The translations under genes were made by a program, and so were the position numbers. A stretch of 64,000 bases of DNA from Neisseriaceae bacterium JH1-16 (GTDB lineage: Bacteria > Pseudomonadota > Gammaproteobacteria > Burkholderiales > Chromobacteriaceae), in contig JAPDNP010000002.1 of the NCBI GenBank assembly GCA_025989215.1, positions 62,001 to 126,000 of the forward strand, in the 5' to 3' direction. Under the pieces are notes generated by a model. It was not told where the DNA came from, did not search any database, and worked only from the letters and a program-made list of their open reading frames with translations. Positions 38,543-48,131 of the stretch are shown here, piece by piece; position 1 is the stretch's first letter, and every line of letters starts with the position of its first letter.

Positions 38543-40047
38543 GCGTCGCGATGCGGTGCCGCGCAGACGAAGGTCTGCCGGACATTGTTCTGATCGTCGA
38601 CACTCTCCAGCCGCACATCAAACCCCCACAATCGGGCGACATGGCGCAGCACTTCTTCCGCGCTGTCCGGTTCGAGCGGGCGACGGTTGTGCATGCTGTG
38701 ATGCAGTGTCAGGCTGCGATCGCCGCGCACATTGACCGACCAGACCTGAATGTTTGGCTCGCGCGAGCCCAGGTTGTACTGTTCGGCCAACAGCTGACGG
38801 ATCTCGCGGTAACCCTCCTCGTCATGGATTGCCTCGACTTCCAGCTTGTCGTCCTGATCGTCGTCGCGGATCGCGAAGAAGCGGAAGTCGCGGATCAGCT
38901 TGGGCGACAAGTACTGCGAGATGAAACTCTCGTCCTTGAAGTTGCGCATCGCAAAATCCAGCGTCTCGCGCCACGGAGAACCCGCGATATCGGGGAACCA
39001 GACCCGGTCCTCGTCGGTGGGCTCCTCGCAGATGCGGCGGATGTCCTGGTACATCGAGAACCCCAGCGCATAAGGGTTGATGCCACGGTACCACTGCGCT
39101 TGCACCGGCGGCTGATACACCACGTTGGTGTGGCTTTGCAGGAACTCCATCATGAAACCGTCGGTCACCAGCTGCTTCTCGTACAGGCGGTTGAGGATGG
39201 TGTAATGCCAGAAGGTCGCCCAGCCCTCGTTCATCACCTGGGTCTGACGCTGCGGGTAGAAATATTGGGCCACCTTGCGCACGATACGCACCACCTCGCG
39301 CTGCCAAGGCTCAAGCAGCGGGGCCGATTTCTCGATGAAGTAGAGCAGGTTCTCCTGCGGTTCGGCCGGAAAGCGCAAAGCTGCCTGCCCGCCTTCGCCC
39401 TTCTCCCGCTTCGGGATGGTTCGCCACAAGTCATTGACCTGTAGCTGCAGGTAGTGCTCGCGCTCGGACTGACGCGCCTGCTCCTTGGCCATCGACAGTT
39501 TCTGCGGCCGCTTGTAGCGATCGACCCCATAGTTCATCAACGCATGGCAGGAGTCGAGCAGCTCTTCCACCGCATCGATGCCATAGCGCTCCTCGCACTG
39601 CGACAGATATTTCTTCGCGAACACCAGATAGTCGACGATCGCCGACGCATCGGTCCAGGCGCGGAACAGGTAGTTGCCCTTGAAGAAGGAGTTATGGCCG
39701 TAGGCGGCATGAGCGGTGACCAAGGCCTGCATCGTCATGGAGTTTTCTTCCATCAGATAGGCAATGCAGGGGTTGGAATTGATCACGATCTCGTAGGCGA
39801 GCCCCATGTGGCCGCGTTTGTAGCTTTTCTCGGTAGAGACGAAGTGTTTGCCGAATGACCAGTGATGGTAGTTCACCGGCATGCCCACCGAGGAATAGGC
39901 ATCCATCATCTGCTCGGCGGTGATCACCTCGAGCTGGATCGGGTAGACATCAAGTTTGAATTCGTCAACGGCGATCTCGCGTATCGCCCGCTCGTATTCG
40001 TCGATCAGATCAAAGGTCCATTCGGACCCGGTAGAAATTATCGCCAT
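38530..40047 (-). CDS. spoVR: SpoVR family protein
   Basis: A 505-residue protein of the SpoVR/YcgB family. Matching segments include SEWTFDLIDEYERAIREIA, NYHHWSFGKHF, the central NEGWATFWHYTILNRLYE and SMYQDIRRICEEPTDED. Function is not established; the family is repeatedly linked to PrkA and YeaH in stress and stationary-phase responses. The ATG has a GGGGG ribosome-binding site and lies 20 bases after yeaH. Its stop overlaps the end of the convergent ATPase gene by 13 bases. Confidence 0.9.
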   Translation of the reverse strand: MAIISTGSEWTFDLIDEYERAIREIAVDEFKLDVYPIQLEVITAEQMMDAYSSVGMPVNYHHWSFGKHFVSTEKSYKRGHMGLAYEIVINSNPCIAYLMEENSMTMQALVTAHAAYGHNSFFKGNYLFRAWTDASAIVDYLVFAKKYLSQCEERYGIDAVEELLDSCHALMNYGVDRYKRPQKLSMAKEQARQSEREHYLQLQVNDLWRTIPKREKGEGGQAALRFPAEPQENLLYFIEKSAPLLEPWQREVVRIVRKVAQYFYPQRQTQVMNEGWATFWHYTILNRLYEKQLVTDGFMMEFLQSHTNVVYQPPVQAQWYRGINPYALGFSMYQDIRRICEEPTDEDRVWFPDIAGSPWRETLDFAMRNFKDESFISQYLSPKLIRDFRFFAIRDDDQDDKLEVEAIHDEEGYREIRQLLAEQYNLGSREPNIQVWSVNVRGDRSLTLHHSMHNRRPLEPDSAEEVLRHVARLWGFDVRLESVDDQNNVRQTFVCAAPHRDAQFS

Positions 40048-40067
40048 GACCGCCCCCTGACATTAGG

Positions 40068-41342
40068 CTAGCTCTTCGTCGTCGGCTGCCGTTTGAACAG
40101 CTCTCGGAACACCGGGTAGATGTCCCCCGCCGAGTGGATTTTTTGCATCGCGAAATGGCGATGCCGCTCCTGCACCTTCAGGTACTCGTACCAGAGGTTT
40201 TGGGGTTCGCCCTCGGTGATTTCTATATAGGCATAGTACTGGCAGGCAGGCAGGATTCCTTCGTCCAGGATATGGGCGCAGTTGGCCGAATCGCTGTCCC
40301 AGTTGTCGCCGTCCGAGGCCTGTGCAGCGTAGATGTTCCATACATCGCTGGGGTAGCGCTTGGCGAGGACTTCTTTCATCAGGTTGAGCGCCGACGACAC
40401 GACCGTGCCACCCGATTCGCGCGAATGGAAGAAATCGTGCTCGTTGACCTCGACCGCACTGGTGTGATGGCGGATGAACACCAGCTCGATCTTCTCGTAA
40501 TTACGCTGCAGGAATAGGTACAGCAGGATGAAGAAGCGCTTGGCCATGTCCTTCTTGGCCTCGTCCATCGAACCGGATACGTCCATCAGGCAGAACATCA
40601 CCGCCTGACTAGTCGGCTTGAGCTGCTTTACGCGGTTGTTGTAGCGCAGATCGAAAGGATCGATGAACGGGATGCTGCCGAGACGCTCGCGCAACAAGTG
40701 CACACGGCGACGGCGCTCGCGCACCTCGAAGCCACCCTCCTCGTCCGATTCGAGCAGAGTATCGAGCTCTTCCTCGGCCTCGTTGATCTCAGACAGCGTC
40801 GGTGCGGCCATGGCGATGCGCCGTGCCAACGCCCCGCGCAGCGACCGGACGATATTGATATTCGCCGGAGTGCCATCGTTGGTGAAACCGGCACGCACGC
40901 TCTTGAGCTCGTCAATGCCCATCAGCTGGTTTTTGACCAGGTTCGGCAAGGCCAGGTCGTCGAAGAACACGTTCATGAATTCTTCGTGACTCAACTCGAA
41001 GGCAAAATCGTCCTCGCCCTCGCCATCCTTGCTGGCCCGACCACCACCACCGCTGCCGGAGCCACCTTGTGGCCGGCTGATGCGATCGCCCTTGATGAAT
41101 TCTTCATTACCCGGATGGATGTGATCCAGAACGCCGCCCTTGCCATGATGGAAGGCCGGCTCGGCGATGTCCTTCACCGGAATGGAGACCTTCTCCCCAC
41201 TCTCGATGTCGGTGATGCTGCGCCCTTTGATCGCTTTGGATACGGCCTCTTTGATCTGGGCCTTGAAGCGACGCAGGAAGCGCTCCCGGTTCACCGTCGA
41301 TTTGTTCTTCCCGTTGAGACGCCGGTCTATGATGTGCGACAT
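40068..41342 (-). CDS. yeaH: YeaH/DUF444 family protein (von Willebrand-like)
   Basis: A 424-residue protein. The N-terminus [20 protein letters not shown], a Gly-rich linker near residues 95-105, and the MIDAS-like [19 protein letters not shown] segment identify the YeaH family. It works with the PrkA kinase through an unknown mechanism. ATG 41342 follows GAGGTGATC; an upstream GTG adds two residues. It is separated from prkA by a perfect 34-base palindrome built from two copies of TTGGCCGAA. Confidence 0.92.
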   Translation of the reverse strand: MSHIIDRRLNGKNKSTVNRERFLRRFKAQIKEAVSKAIKGRSITDIESGEKVSIPVKDIAEPAFHHGKGGVLDHIHPGNEEFIKGDRISRPQGGSGSGGGGRASKDGEGEDDFAFELSHEEFMNVFFDDLALPNLVKNQLMGIDELKSVRAGFTNDGTPANINIVRSLRGALARRIAMAAPTLSEINEAEEELDTLLESDEEGGFEVRERRRRVHLLRERLGSIPFIDPFDLRYNNRVKQLKPTSQAVMFCLMDVSGSMDEAKKDMAKRFFILLYLFLQRNYEKIELVFIRHHTSAVEVNEHDFFHSRESGGTVVSSALNLMKEVLAKRYPSDVWNIYAAQASDGDNWDSDSANCAHILDEGILPACQYYAYIEITEGEPQNLWYEYLKVQERHRHFAMQKIHSAGDIYPVFRELFKRQPTTKS

Positions 41343-41386
41343 GATCACCTCGCCTCTGTCTGTATGCTCCCGTTACGGTCGTGGCC

Positions 41387-41420
41387 GTTCGGCCAACCTC
41401 GCTAGCGAGGTTGGCCGAAC
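41387..41420. repeat. Perfect 34-base palindrome (inverted TTGGCCGAA pair)
   Basis: TTCGGCCAACCT at 41388-41399 and AGGTTGGCCGAA at 41408-41419, with the 8-base centre CGCTAGCG also self-complementary. It lies inside the prkA-yeaH intergenic gap. It could reduce transcription into yeaH and spoVR, or stabilise the prkA mRNA end. Confidence 0.8.
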
Positions 41421-41455
41421 GCCTTGCAGCGCGGCCTGCGGCCAAACGGCGGGGG

Positions 41456-43384
41456 TCAGGAAGATTTTCTGACGCGCAAATACCATTCGCACAGCAGCCG
41501 CACCTGCTTCGGCGTGTAGCCTTTTTCCACCATGCGATTGACGAAGTCCTCGTGCTTTTTCGAATCGTCGACACTGGCCTTGGCGTTGAACGAAATTACC
41601 GGCAACAGCTCTTCGGTATTCGAGAACATTTTCTTCTCGATCACGGTGCGCAGCTTCTCGTAACTGGTCCACGCCGGGTTTTTGCCTGCATTATTGGCCC
41701 GGGCGCGCAATACGAAGTTGACGATCTCGTTCCGGAAGTCTTTCGGGTTGGAAATCCCGGCAGGCTTCTCGATTTTCTCCAGTTCGGCATTCAGCGCCGT
41801 GCGGTCGAAGCTTTCACCGGTATCCTGATCGCGATATTCCTGATCCTGGATCCAGTAATCGGCGAAGGTCACGTAACGATCGAAGATGTTCTGACCGTAC
41901 TCGGAGTAGCTTTCAAGATAGGCCGTCTGGATTTCCTTACCGATGAAGTCGACATACTTCGGCGCCAGGAACTCCTTGATGAAAGCCAGGTATTTCTGTT
42001 CGACCTCCTGCGGAAACTGCTCGCGTTCGACCTGCTGTTCCAGCACATACAGGAGGTGTACCGGGTTGGCGGCGACCTCGCTATGGTCGAAGTTGAACAC
42101 CCGAGACAGGATCTTGTAGGCGAAACGGGTCGACAGGCCGCTCATACCCTCGTCCACACCGGCGAAGTCGCGATATTCCTGAATCGACTTGGCCTTAGGA
42201 TCGGTGTCCTTGAGGTTTTCTCCGTCGTAGACCTGCATCTTGCTGTAGATGCTCGAGTTCTCCGGCTCCTTGATACGGGACAGGATGGCGAACTGCGCCA
42301 TCATCTTCATCGTTCCCGGGGCGCACGGCGCCTTGGACAGCGACGAGTTGCGAATCAGTTTGTCGTAGATGCGGATTTCCTCGGATACCCGCAAGCAGTA
42401 TGGCACTTTGACGATGTAGATACGGTCGAGGAAGGCCTCGTTGTTCTTGTTGTTCTTGAACTGCTTCCATTCGGATTCATTCGAGTGAGCGAGAATGATG
42501 CCCTCGAACGGAATCGCCCCAAAGCCCTCGGTACCCTTGAAGTTGCCTTCCTGGGTGGCGGTCAACAACGGGTGCAACACCTTGATCGGCGCCTTGAACA
42601 TTTCGACGAATTCGAGCAAGCCCTGGTTGGCCAAGCACAGACCGCCGGAATAGCTGTAGGCATCCGGGTCGTCCTGCGCGTATTTCTCCAGTTTGCGGAT
42701 ATCGACCTTGCCGACGAGGGAGCTGATGTCCTGGTTGTTCTCATCACCCGGCTCGGTCTTGGACACCGCGATCTGTTTGAGCACAGACGGATAGCGTCTG
42801 ACCACCCGGAACTGACTGATGTCGCCGTTGAACTCCTGCAGGCGTTTCGCCACCCATGGGCTAGGGATAGCGCGCAGATAACGACGCGGAATGCCGTATT
42901 CCTCTTCGAGGATGCCGCCATCTTCGTCGTGGTTGAACAGGCACAGTGGAGAGTCGTTTACCGGACTACCCTTCAGGCTGTAGAACGGCACCCGTTCCAT
43001 CAGTTCCTTGAGCTTTTCGGCAATCGACGATTTACCGCCGCCAACCGGGCCGAGCAAATAGAGAATTTGCTTTTTCTCTTCAAGGCCTTGAGCGGCGTGG
43101 CGGAAGAACGCTACCACCTGCTCGATCACCTCTTCGGTGCCGTAGAACTCGCGGAAGGCCGGGTAGACCTTGATCACCTTGTTGGAGAACAGCCGGGATA
43201 GGCGGGAGTCATGTCGGGTATCGATGAGCTCGGGCTCACCGATCGCCATCAACATGCGTTCCGCCGCCGTGGCGTAGGCTGCCGCGTCACGTTTGCACAG
43301 CTCCAGATATTCCTGGACGGTGAATTCTTCTTCGCGGGTACGGTCGTAGCGGGCGGAGTAGTGGCTGAAGATGTCCGATTGCAT
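41456..43384 (-). CDS. prkA: PrkA serine protein kinase (AAA domain)
   Basis: A 642-residue protein with an N-terminal AAA-type domain (P-loop GPVGGGKSS near residue 113) and a C-terminal region resembling eukaryotic kinase folds. DIFSHYSARYDRTREEEFTV and the FNHDEDGGILEEEYGIPRR stretch are strongly conserved in PrkA/YeaG. It acts in stress adaptation with YeaH and SpoVR, forming the operon prkA-yeaH-spoVR. GAGGCGAG precedes the ATG. It contains no TTGGCCGAA word. Confidence 0.94.
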   Translation of the reverse strand: MQSDIFSHYSARYDRTREEEFTVQEYLELCKRDAAAYATAAERMLMAIGEPELIDTRHDSRLSRLFSNKVIKVYPAFREFYGTEEVIEQVVAFFRHAAQGLEEKKQILYLLGPVGGGKSSIAEKLKELMERVPFYSLKGSPVNDSPLCLFNHDEDGGILEEEYGIPRRYLRAIPSPWVAKRLQEFNGDISQFRVVRRYPSVLKQIAVSKTEPGDENNQDISSLVGKVDIRKLEKYAQDDPDAYSYSGGLCLANQGLLEFVEMFKAPIKVLHPLLTATQEGNFKGTEGFGAIPFEGIILAHSNESEWKQFKNNKNNEAFLDRIYIVKVPYCLRVSEEIRIYDKLIRNSSLSKAPCAPGTMKMMAQFAILSRIKEPENSSIYSKMQVYDGENLKDTDPKAKSIQEYRDFAGVDEGMSGLSTRFAYKILSRVFNFDHSEVAANPVHLLYVLEQQVEREQFPQEVEQKYLAFIKEFLAPKYVDFIGKEIQTAYLESYSEYGQNIFDRYVTFADYWIQDQEYRDQDTGESFDRTALNAELEKIEKPAGISNPKDFRNEIVNFVLRARANNAGKNPAWTSYEKLRTVIEKKMFSNTEELLPVISFNAKASVDDSKKHEDFVNRMVEKGYTPKQVRLLCEWYLRVRKSS

Positions 43385-43583
43385 GGCTCGCCTCCTGGCT
43401 CATACAGGGGAGCGCACGAGTTGCGCCACGCATCTCGCGATCCCCTTGTTGAATTAGAGTGTTTGCTACTGTGGCGGTTCTTCTTTAGTTTGGGTATAGC
43501 ACACAGCCCCTCCATGCCAACGGCAATCCGCAAAAAATATTCGGGATTCGAAATGCCGAAGCGAGAGGGCACCAATTACCGGC

Positions 43584-43901
43584 TCAGGATGCGCGCTCCA
43601 TAATGATCGCGCCGATTTCGTACAACACGCCGCTGACGATTTCGCTGCAACGGCGCACCTCGATATCCAGATAAAACGGCTGCATCAGCTCGCCCACCGC
43701 CGGTGGCGGCAACAGCACGATGCTGAGCCGCTCGCCATGCTGCGGTACGAATGACGAGCGCAGCGCAATACCGTCGACCGACAGGTCGACACAATGACCG
43801 TAAGCGGTCTGGCCGCTGAACAAGGACTTGATGCGCGCCTTGCAGCCCATGGGAATACGACGCGCCGAACGCAGTTCACGCGGCAGGAAGGAGTAGTTCA
43901 C
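43584..43901 (-). CDS. PilZ-domain cyclic-di-GMP binding protein
   Basis: A 105-residue single PilZ domain. The RXXXR-type motif region (RELRSARRIPM) near residue 8 and the D-x-S-x-x-G motif DLSVDGIAL near residue 39 are present, so it should bind cyclic-di-GMP. It overlaps the NUDIX gene on the same strand by 26 bases. A possible effector of the GGDEF-EAL protein at 5640, but its target is unknown. Confidence 0.82.
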   Translation of the reverse strand: MNYSFLPRELRSARRIPMGCKARIKSLFSGQTAYGHCVDLSVDGIALRSSFVPQHGERLSIVLLPPPAVGELMQPFYLDIEVRRCSEIVSGVLYEIGAIIMERAS

Positions 43902-44445
43902 CTTTGAGCGAGCCCGAGAGATACGCTGCTAACCAGTGTAGGCCAACAATTGTCTTGCTGTCGGTGATCCGACCGTCGAGCGTCATCGCCTGCACCTCGG
44001 CCAGCGGCAGTGCCAGTACCTCAAGGAACTCTCCCTCGTCCAGCTGGCGCTCGCTCTGGGTCAGTTCCTCGGCGAGGTAGTAATGGATCACTTCGTTCGA
44101 GTAACCGATGCAGGGGTGAGCGGTGCCGAGGAAGGTCCAGCGCGCGGCTTGGTAGCCGGTCTCTTCGAACAGTTCGCGCTCGCCGGTGACGGCGGGCGCC
44201 TCGTTCGGGTCGATCTTGCCGGCGGGGATCTCGATGAACTCCTGACCGGCCGGATAGCGGTACTGCCGTTCCATCACCAGCTGGCGGTCTTCGGTCAGCG
44301 CCAGCACGGCGACGGCCCCCGGGTGCAGCAGGAACTCGCGCTCGGTTCGCTGCCCGTCGGGCAGGCGCACGGCATCCCGGCGCAGGGTGAGAAATTTGCC
44401 ACGATAGGCAACCGCCTCTTCAAGCGGGGTTTCCAGCAAATCCAC
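43876..44445 (-). CDS. NUDIX hydrolase, ADP-ribose pyrophosphatase-like
   Basis: A 189-residue NUDIX protein. The Nudix box GKIDPNEAPAVTGERELFEE (continuing TGY) fits GX5EX7REUXEEXGU exactly. The EIPAGKID context and the length match NudF-type ADP-ribose/ADP-sugar pyrophosphatases. I chose GTG 44445, which has AGAGGAA about 5 bases upstream; the longer frame to 44613 is not supported. It overlaps the PilZ gene. Confidence 0.83.
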   Translation of the reverse strand: MDLLETPLEEAVAYRGKFLTLRRDAVRLPDGQRTEREFLLHPGAVAVLALTEDRQLVMERQYRYPAGQEFIEIPAGKIDPNEAPAVTGERELFEETGYQAARWTFLGTAHPCIGYSNEVIHYYLAEELTQSERQLDEGEFLEVLALPLAEVQAMTLDGRITDSKTIVGLHWLAAYLSGSLKGELLLPAA

Positions 44446-44565
44446 GATATTCCTCTCTAAAACACGACATTTCGTCCCGGCTGGCCGTTTCGGCCAACAT
44501 TGATATTGCATGGCAGCAAACACAACGCGCTGCATGTTTACCTTGCCAAAGCCGGGTAAATAATT

Positions 44566-44580
44566 TAAACAAGCGTTTGA
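44566..44580. promoter_or_regulatory. Candidate PsrA-type operator
   Basis: AAACAAGCGTTTG at 44567-44579 fits the reported PsrA site form (G/C)AAAC-N2-4-GTTTG. It lies 84 bases before the acyl-CoA dehydrogenase ATG, where the promoter should be. PsrA-type TetR regulators repress beta-oxidation genes and respond to long-chain acyl compounds. Prediction only. Confidence 0.45.
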
Positions 44581-44663
44581 TAGCTCGCCAATTGCCGCAT
44601 CGGCAAGCGGCACCCAATATTCGGACCGTGACCAACACGGCCGCTACAAACGGAGATTTCAGC

Positions 44664-46448
44664 ATGCCCGCCTACACCGCCCCGCTGCGTGACTTTGCCT
44701 TCGTACTGAACGAGCTGATCAAGGTCCAGGAGATCGTCCCTACCCTGCCCGGCTACGCCGAAGCAACCGAAGACGTGTATGCCTCCTATCTTGAGGCGGC
44801 CGCCAAGTTCTGTGAGAGCGAGCTGGCACCGATCAACCGCTCGGGCGACGAGGCGGGCTGCGTCTTCAATCCGGCCGATCATAGCGTGACCACGCCGGAC
44901 GGCTTTGCTGCAGCTTATCAGCAATACTGCGAACTGGGCTTTCCGGGCCTCGACTGCGACCCGGCCTACGGCGGCCAGGGCATGCCGAAGACGCTGGCGT
45001 TCCCGGTGATGGAGATGCTGACTTCGAGCAACGTCGCCTGGTCGATGTACCCGGGGCTGTCGCACGGCGCCTATGCAGCGATCCACGCGCACGGCACCGA
45101 CGAACAGAAGGATGCCTACCTGCCGCAACTGGTGTCGGGCGAATGGACAGGCACCATGTGCCTGACCGAACCGCACTGCGGCACCGACCTGGGCCTGCTC
45201 AAGAGCCGCGCCGAGCCGAACGGTGACGGCAGCTATGCAATCAGCGGCACCAAGATCTTCATCTCGGCCGGCGAGCACGACTTGGCCGACAACATCATCC
45301 ACCTGGTACTGGCACGCCTGCCGGATGCGCCGAAGGACGTGAAGGGCATCTCGCTGTTCATCGTGCCGAAGTTCCACACCGACGCCAGCCGCAATGACGT
45401 ATTCTGCGGCAGCCTGGAACACAAGATGGGCATCAAGGCCAATGCCACCGCGGTGCTGAACTTTGACGGCGCCAAGGGCTATCTGATTGGCGAGCCGAAC
45501 AAGGGCCTGGCCTGCATGTTCACCATGATGAACGCAGCGCGCCTCGGTTGCGGCATGCAGGGCCTGGGCCTTGGCGAGGCATCGTTCCAAGGTTCACTGG
45601 CCTATGCCAAGGATCGTCTGCAGATGCGCGCCTCCAACGGCCCGGCCTTCCCGGAAAAGTCGGCCGACCCGATCATCGTGCACCCGGATGTACGCCGCAT
45701 GCTGCTGACGCAGAAGGCTTACACCGAAGCCGGCCGCGCGCTGACCGCGCTCTTGGCGCTGCAACTGGATATCGAAGAGAAGCACCCGGACGCCGACCAG
45801 CGCAAGGAAGCGGCCGATCTGGTCGCCCTGCTCACTCCGGTAGCCAAGGCCTTCATGACCGACAACGGCTACATCGCCACCAACCTGGGCATGCAGGTGT
45901 TCGGCGGCCATGGCTTCATCCGCGAATGGGGCATGGAGCAGTTGGTGCGCGACTGCCGCATCTCGCAGATCTATGAGGGCACCAACGGCATCCAGGCGCT
46001 CGACCTGATCGGCCGCAAGGTGTTGCTGGACCAGGGCCAGAAGCTGCGCAAGTTCAGCGGCATGGTGGTAGCGTTCTGCAAGGCGCAGGAAGGCGACGAG
46101 CGGATGCGCGAGTTCGTCGAGCCGCTGATGAAGCTGCTGAAGGATACCGGCGAGCTGACCATGCACATCGGCATGGCCGCGATGAAGAACCGCGACGAGG
46201 CCGGTGCGGCCGCCACCGACTACCTGCGCGTAATCGGTCACGTCACCTACGCCTGGCTGTGGGCGCGGATGGCCAAGGTCGCCTTCGACCAGGGCGATGC
46301 GGCCGATCCGTTCTATCAGGCCAAGATCACCACCGCCCGCTTCTACTTCGCGAAACTTCTACCTGAGGTGCACGGTCTGATGGTCAGCATCAAGTCGGGC
46401 GCCGCCCCGCTGATGACGCTGGATGCCGAGCATTTCGCCTTTCAGTAA
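44664..46448 (+). CDS. Acyl-CoA dehydrogenase (DmdC/AcdA-like, long form)
   Basis: A 594-residue FAD-dependent acyl-CoA dehydrogenase with an extra C-terminal domain (about 460-590), the length of the 3-methylmercaptopropionyl-CoA dehydrogenase-like group. TMCLTEPHCGTDLG and the QVFGGHGFIREWGMEQLVRD segment are typical. ATG 44664 follows CGGAGA; the longer frame into 44577 runs through the operator region. Substrate range (long-chain, methylmercaptopropionyl or other) is not decided. A candidate PsrA site suggests a fatty-acid oxidation role. Confidence 0.85.
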   Translation: MPAYTAPLRDFAFVLNELIKVQEIVPTLPGYAEATEDVYASYLEAAAKFCESELAPINRSGDEAGCVFNPADHSVTTPDGFAAAYQQYCELGFPGLDCDPAYGGQGMPKTLAFPVMEMLTSSNVAWSMYPGLSHGAYAAIHAHGTDEQKDAYLPQLVSGEWTGTMCLTEPHCGTDLGLLKSRAEPNGDGSYAISGTKIFISAGEHDLADNIIHLVLARLPDAPKDVKGISLFIVPKFHTDASRNDVFCGSLEHKMGIKANATAVLNFDGAKGYLIGEPNKGLACMFTMMNAARLGCGMQGLGLGEASFQGSLAYAKDRLQMRASNGPAFPEKSADPIIVHPDVRRMLLTQKAYTEAGRALTALLALQLDIEEKHPDADQRKEAADLVALLTPVAKAFMTDNGYIATNLGMQVFGGHGFIREWGMEQLVRDCRISQIYEGTNGIQALDLIGRKVLLDQGQKLRKFSGMVVAFCKAQEGDERMREFVEPLMKLLKDTGELTMHIGMAAMKNRDEAGAAATDYLRVIGHVTYAWLWARMAKVAFDQGDAADPFYQAKITTARFYFAKLLPEVHGLMVSIKSGAAPLMTLDAEHFAFQ

Positions 46449-46467
46449 AAATGGAAATAATTTCCAA

Positions 46468-46490
46468 AGCGGCCCGAAAGGGCCGTTTTT
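46468..46490 (+). terminator. Intrinsic terminator after acyl-CoA dehydrogenase gene
   Basis: CGGCCC / GGGCCG around GAAA, followed by TTTTTATTTTT. Confidence 0.9.
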
Positions 46491-46586
46491 ATTTTTACCG
46501 ACAGATATTGATAAAACCCCGGACCACGGAGCAGAATGAACTCATCGGCATAAAGACCGAATACAAGAAAGACAAAGGAGACAAGA

Positions 46587-47021
46587 ATGGAAATCCGCAC
46601 CGCAACCTTGGCCGACGCAGCCCAGCTCACCCGCTGGAATCGCCAACTGCAAGAGGAACAGGGCCGCGCCCCTGTGCTGGAAGAATTGATGGCCATCCTG
46701 CAGCGCCAGACCCTGCTGCACGACGGCGACAGCCTGCTCTATATGTTCCGCGATGCGGAAGGCGACCTCGGTTATGCGTTGGTGCGGGAAAAAGGCGACG
46801 AATTGATCCTGCAGCCCTTCTTCGTTGCCCCGGAACGACGCCGCTGTGGTCACGGCCGTACCGCCTTCAACCTGCTGCGCAAGAAGCTGCCGCGTAACCA
46901 TAAACTGACCGTGACGGTGCAATCGCGCAATTCAGGCGGGCTGTGCTTCTGGAAGCGGATCGGCTTCGCCGACTACGCGGTCAACCTGCAGATTCAGCCG
47001 ACGCTGCCCTGCGCCGCCTGA
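46587..47021 (+). CDS. GNAT family N-acetyltransferase
   Basis: A 144-residue single-domain GNAT. The core acetyl-CoA pyrophosphate-binding region lies in the ERRRCGHGRTAFNLL stretch near residue 92. MEIRTATLADAAQLTRWNRQ is a typical GNAT N-terminus. AAGGAG is well placed before the ATG. It ends 7 bases before an inverted TTGGCCGAA pair. Substrate unknown. Confidence 0.85.
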   Translation: MEIRTATLADAAQLTRWNRQLQEEQGRAPVLEELMAILQRQTLLHDGDSLLYMFRDAEGDLGYALVREKGDELILQPFFVAPERRRCGHGRTAFNLLRKKLPRNHKLTVTVQSRNSGGLCFWKRIGFADYAVNLQIQPTLPCAA

Positions 47022-47028
47022 GCCCTGC

Positions 47029-47054
47029 TTCGGCCAACCTCTAGGTTGGCCGAA
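47029..47054. terminator. Inverted pair of TTGGCCGAA word (stem-loop)
   Basis: Perfect 12-bp arms at 47029-47040 and 47043-47054 with a 2-base spacer, between the acetyltransferase stop and the peptidase start. No U-tract follows; the terminator role is inferred. Confidence 0.65.
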
Positions 47055-47068
47055 TTCCACGCCACCGC

Positions 47069-48043
47069 ATGATCCGCTATCCCCGTCCACTGCAAGCCAA
47101 TGACGGCATCGCCGTCATTGCGATTTCATCGGGCGTTTCTGCCCCGTTTCACGATCGGCTCGACCAAGCGCTGGACGGCCTGCGCGCACAAGGCTACCGG
47201 GTGATCGAGGGACGCACGCTGCGACACCAGCACAAGAGTGCGAGTGGGCCGGCAACGGAGCGCGCCGCAGAACTGATGGCGATGCTGTGCGACCCGGACA
47301 TCGCGGCGGTACTACCGCCCTGGGGCGGAGAGTTGGCAATCGAACTACTGTCGCGGCTCGACTTCGCACAACTGGCAACATTACCGCCCAAATGGCTACT
47401 CGGCTTCTCCGACGTCAGCACCGTGCAACTGCCGCTGTTGCTGCGCGCGGGCTGGGCCAGCGCACACGGCGCCAATCTGATGCAGCTGCAGCCGGGAGAA
47501 ACCGATACGCTGACTGCCGCGACGCTATCGCGGCTCACCCTGCCCGTCGGCAGCGGCTTCGAACAGGAGGCGTCGACGGAAGCTCGTGCCCACTGGCTCA
47601 ATCCCGCCATGGCCACCCCTTCATTTACCGGCCGGCTGATCGGCGGTTGTCTCGACACCCTGGCCCGCCTGGCTGGCAGCCCTTACGGCGACCTGCCGGG
47701 CTTCATCGCCCGACATCGCGAAGAGGGTGTGATCCTGTATCTGGAAAATGCCGAAATGGCCCCATGCGAACTAGTCAGGGCACTGTGGGGACTGCGTCTG
47801 AACGGCTGGCTCGATGGGCTGGCCGACCTGATGCTTGGCCGCAATAGCGGCCCAGAGCCCGACAGTCAGGAGCAGCTAGTCTACCGGGACGCCCTTGCCA
47901 GCGCGCTGGGAGACTTGCCTTATCCGGTACTGCTCGATGTCGACATCGGCCACCGTCCCCCGCAATGGCTGCTGATCAACGGCGCGCTGGCCACCGTCCA
48001 CGTCGATGGCCATCGGGCGAGCATCAACCAGCAGCTGTGCTGA
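47069..48043 (+). CDS. S66-family peptidase (LD-carboxypeptidase/MccF-like)
   Basis: A 324-residue protein with the S66 nucleophile context GFSDVSTVQ near residue 114 (the GYSD-type serine), upstream PPWGGELAIELL and a C-terminal DIGHRPPQW histidine region. The family includes cytosolic murein tetrapeptide LD-carboxypeptidases and microcin-C resistance MccF enzymes. Sequence alone does not decide between them. It starts 14 bases after an inverted repeat and ends before a strong terminator. Confidence 0.8.
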   Translation: MIRYPRPLQANDGIAVIAISSGVSAPFHDRLDQALDGLRAQGYRVIEGRTLRHQHKSASGPATERAAELMAMLCDPDIAAVLPPWGGELAIELLSRLDFAQLATLPPKWLLGFSDVSTVQLPLLLRAGWASAHGANLMQLQPGETDTLTAATLSRLTLPVGSGFEQEASTEARAHWLNPAMATPSFTGRLIGGCLDTLARLAGSPYGDLPGFIARHREEGVILYLENAEMAPCELVRALWGLRLNGWLDGLADLMLGRNSGPEPDSQEQLVYRDALASALGDLPYPVLLDVDIGHRPPQWLLINGALATVHVDGHRASINQQLC

Positions 48044-48083
48044 GCAGGATGACGACAACCCCACCGTAACGTGACTGCATGAA

Positions 48084-48111
48084 AAAACCCACGCCCTAGG
48101 GCGTGGGTTTT
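48084..48111. terminator. Bidirectional intrinsic terminator
   Basis: AAAACCCACGCCC / GGGCGTGGGTTTT around TA, between convergent stops at 48043 and 48132. Confidence 0.92.
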
Positions 48112-48131
48112 GCGTTGTGGCGATGCTCGGC

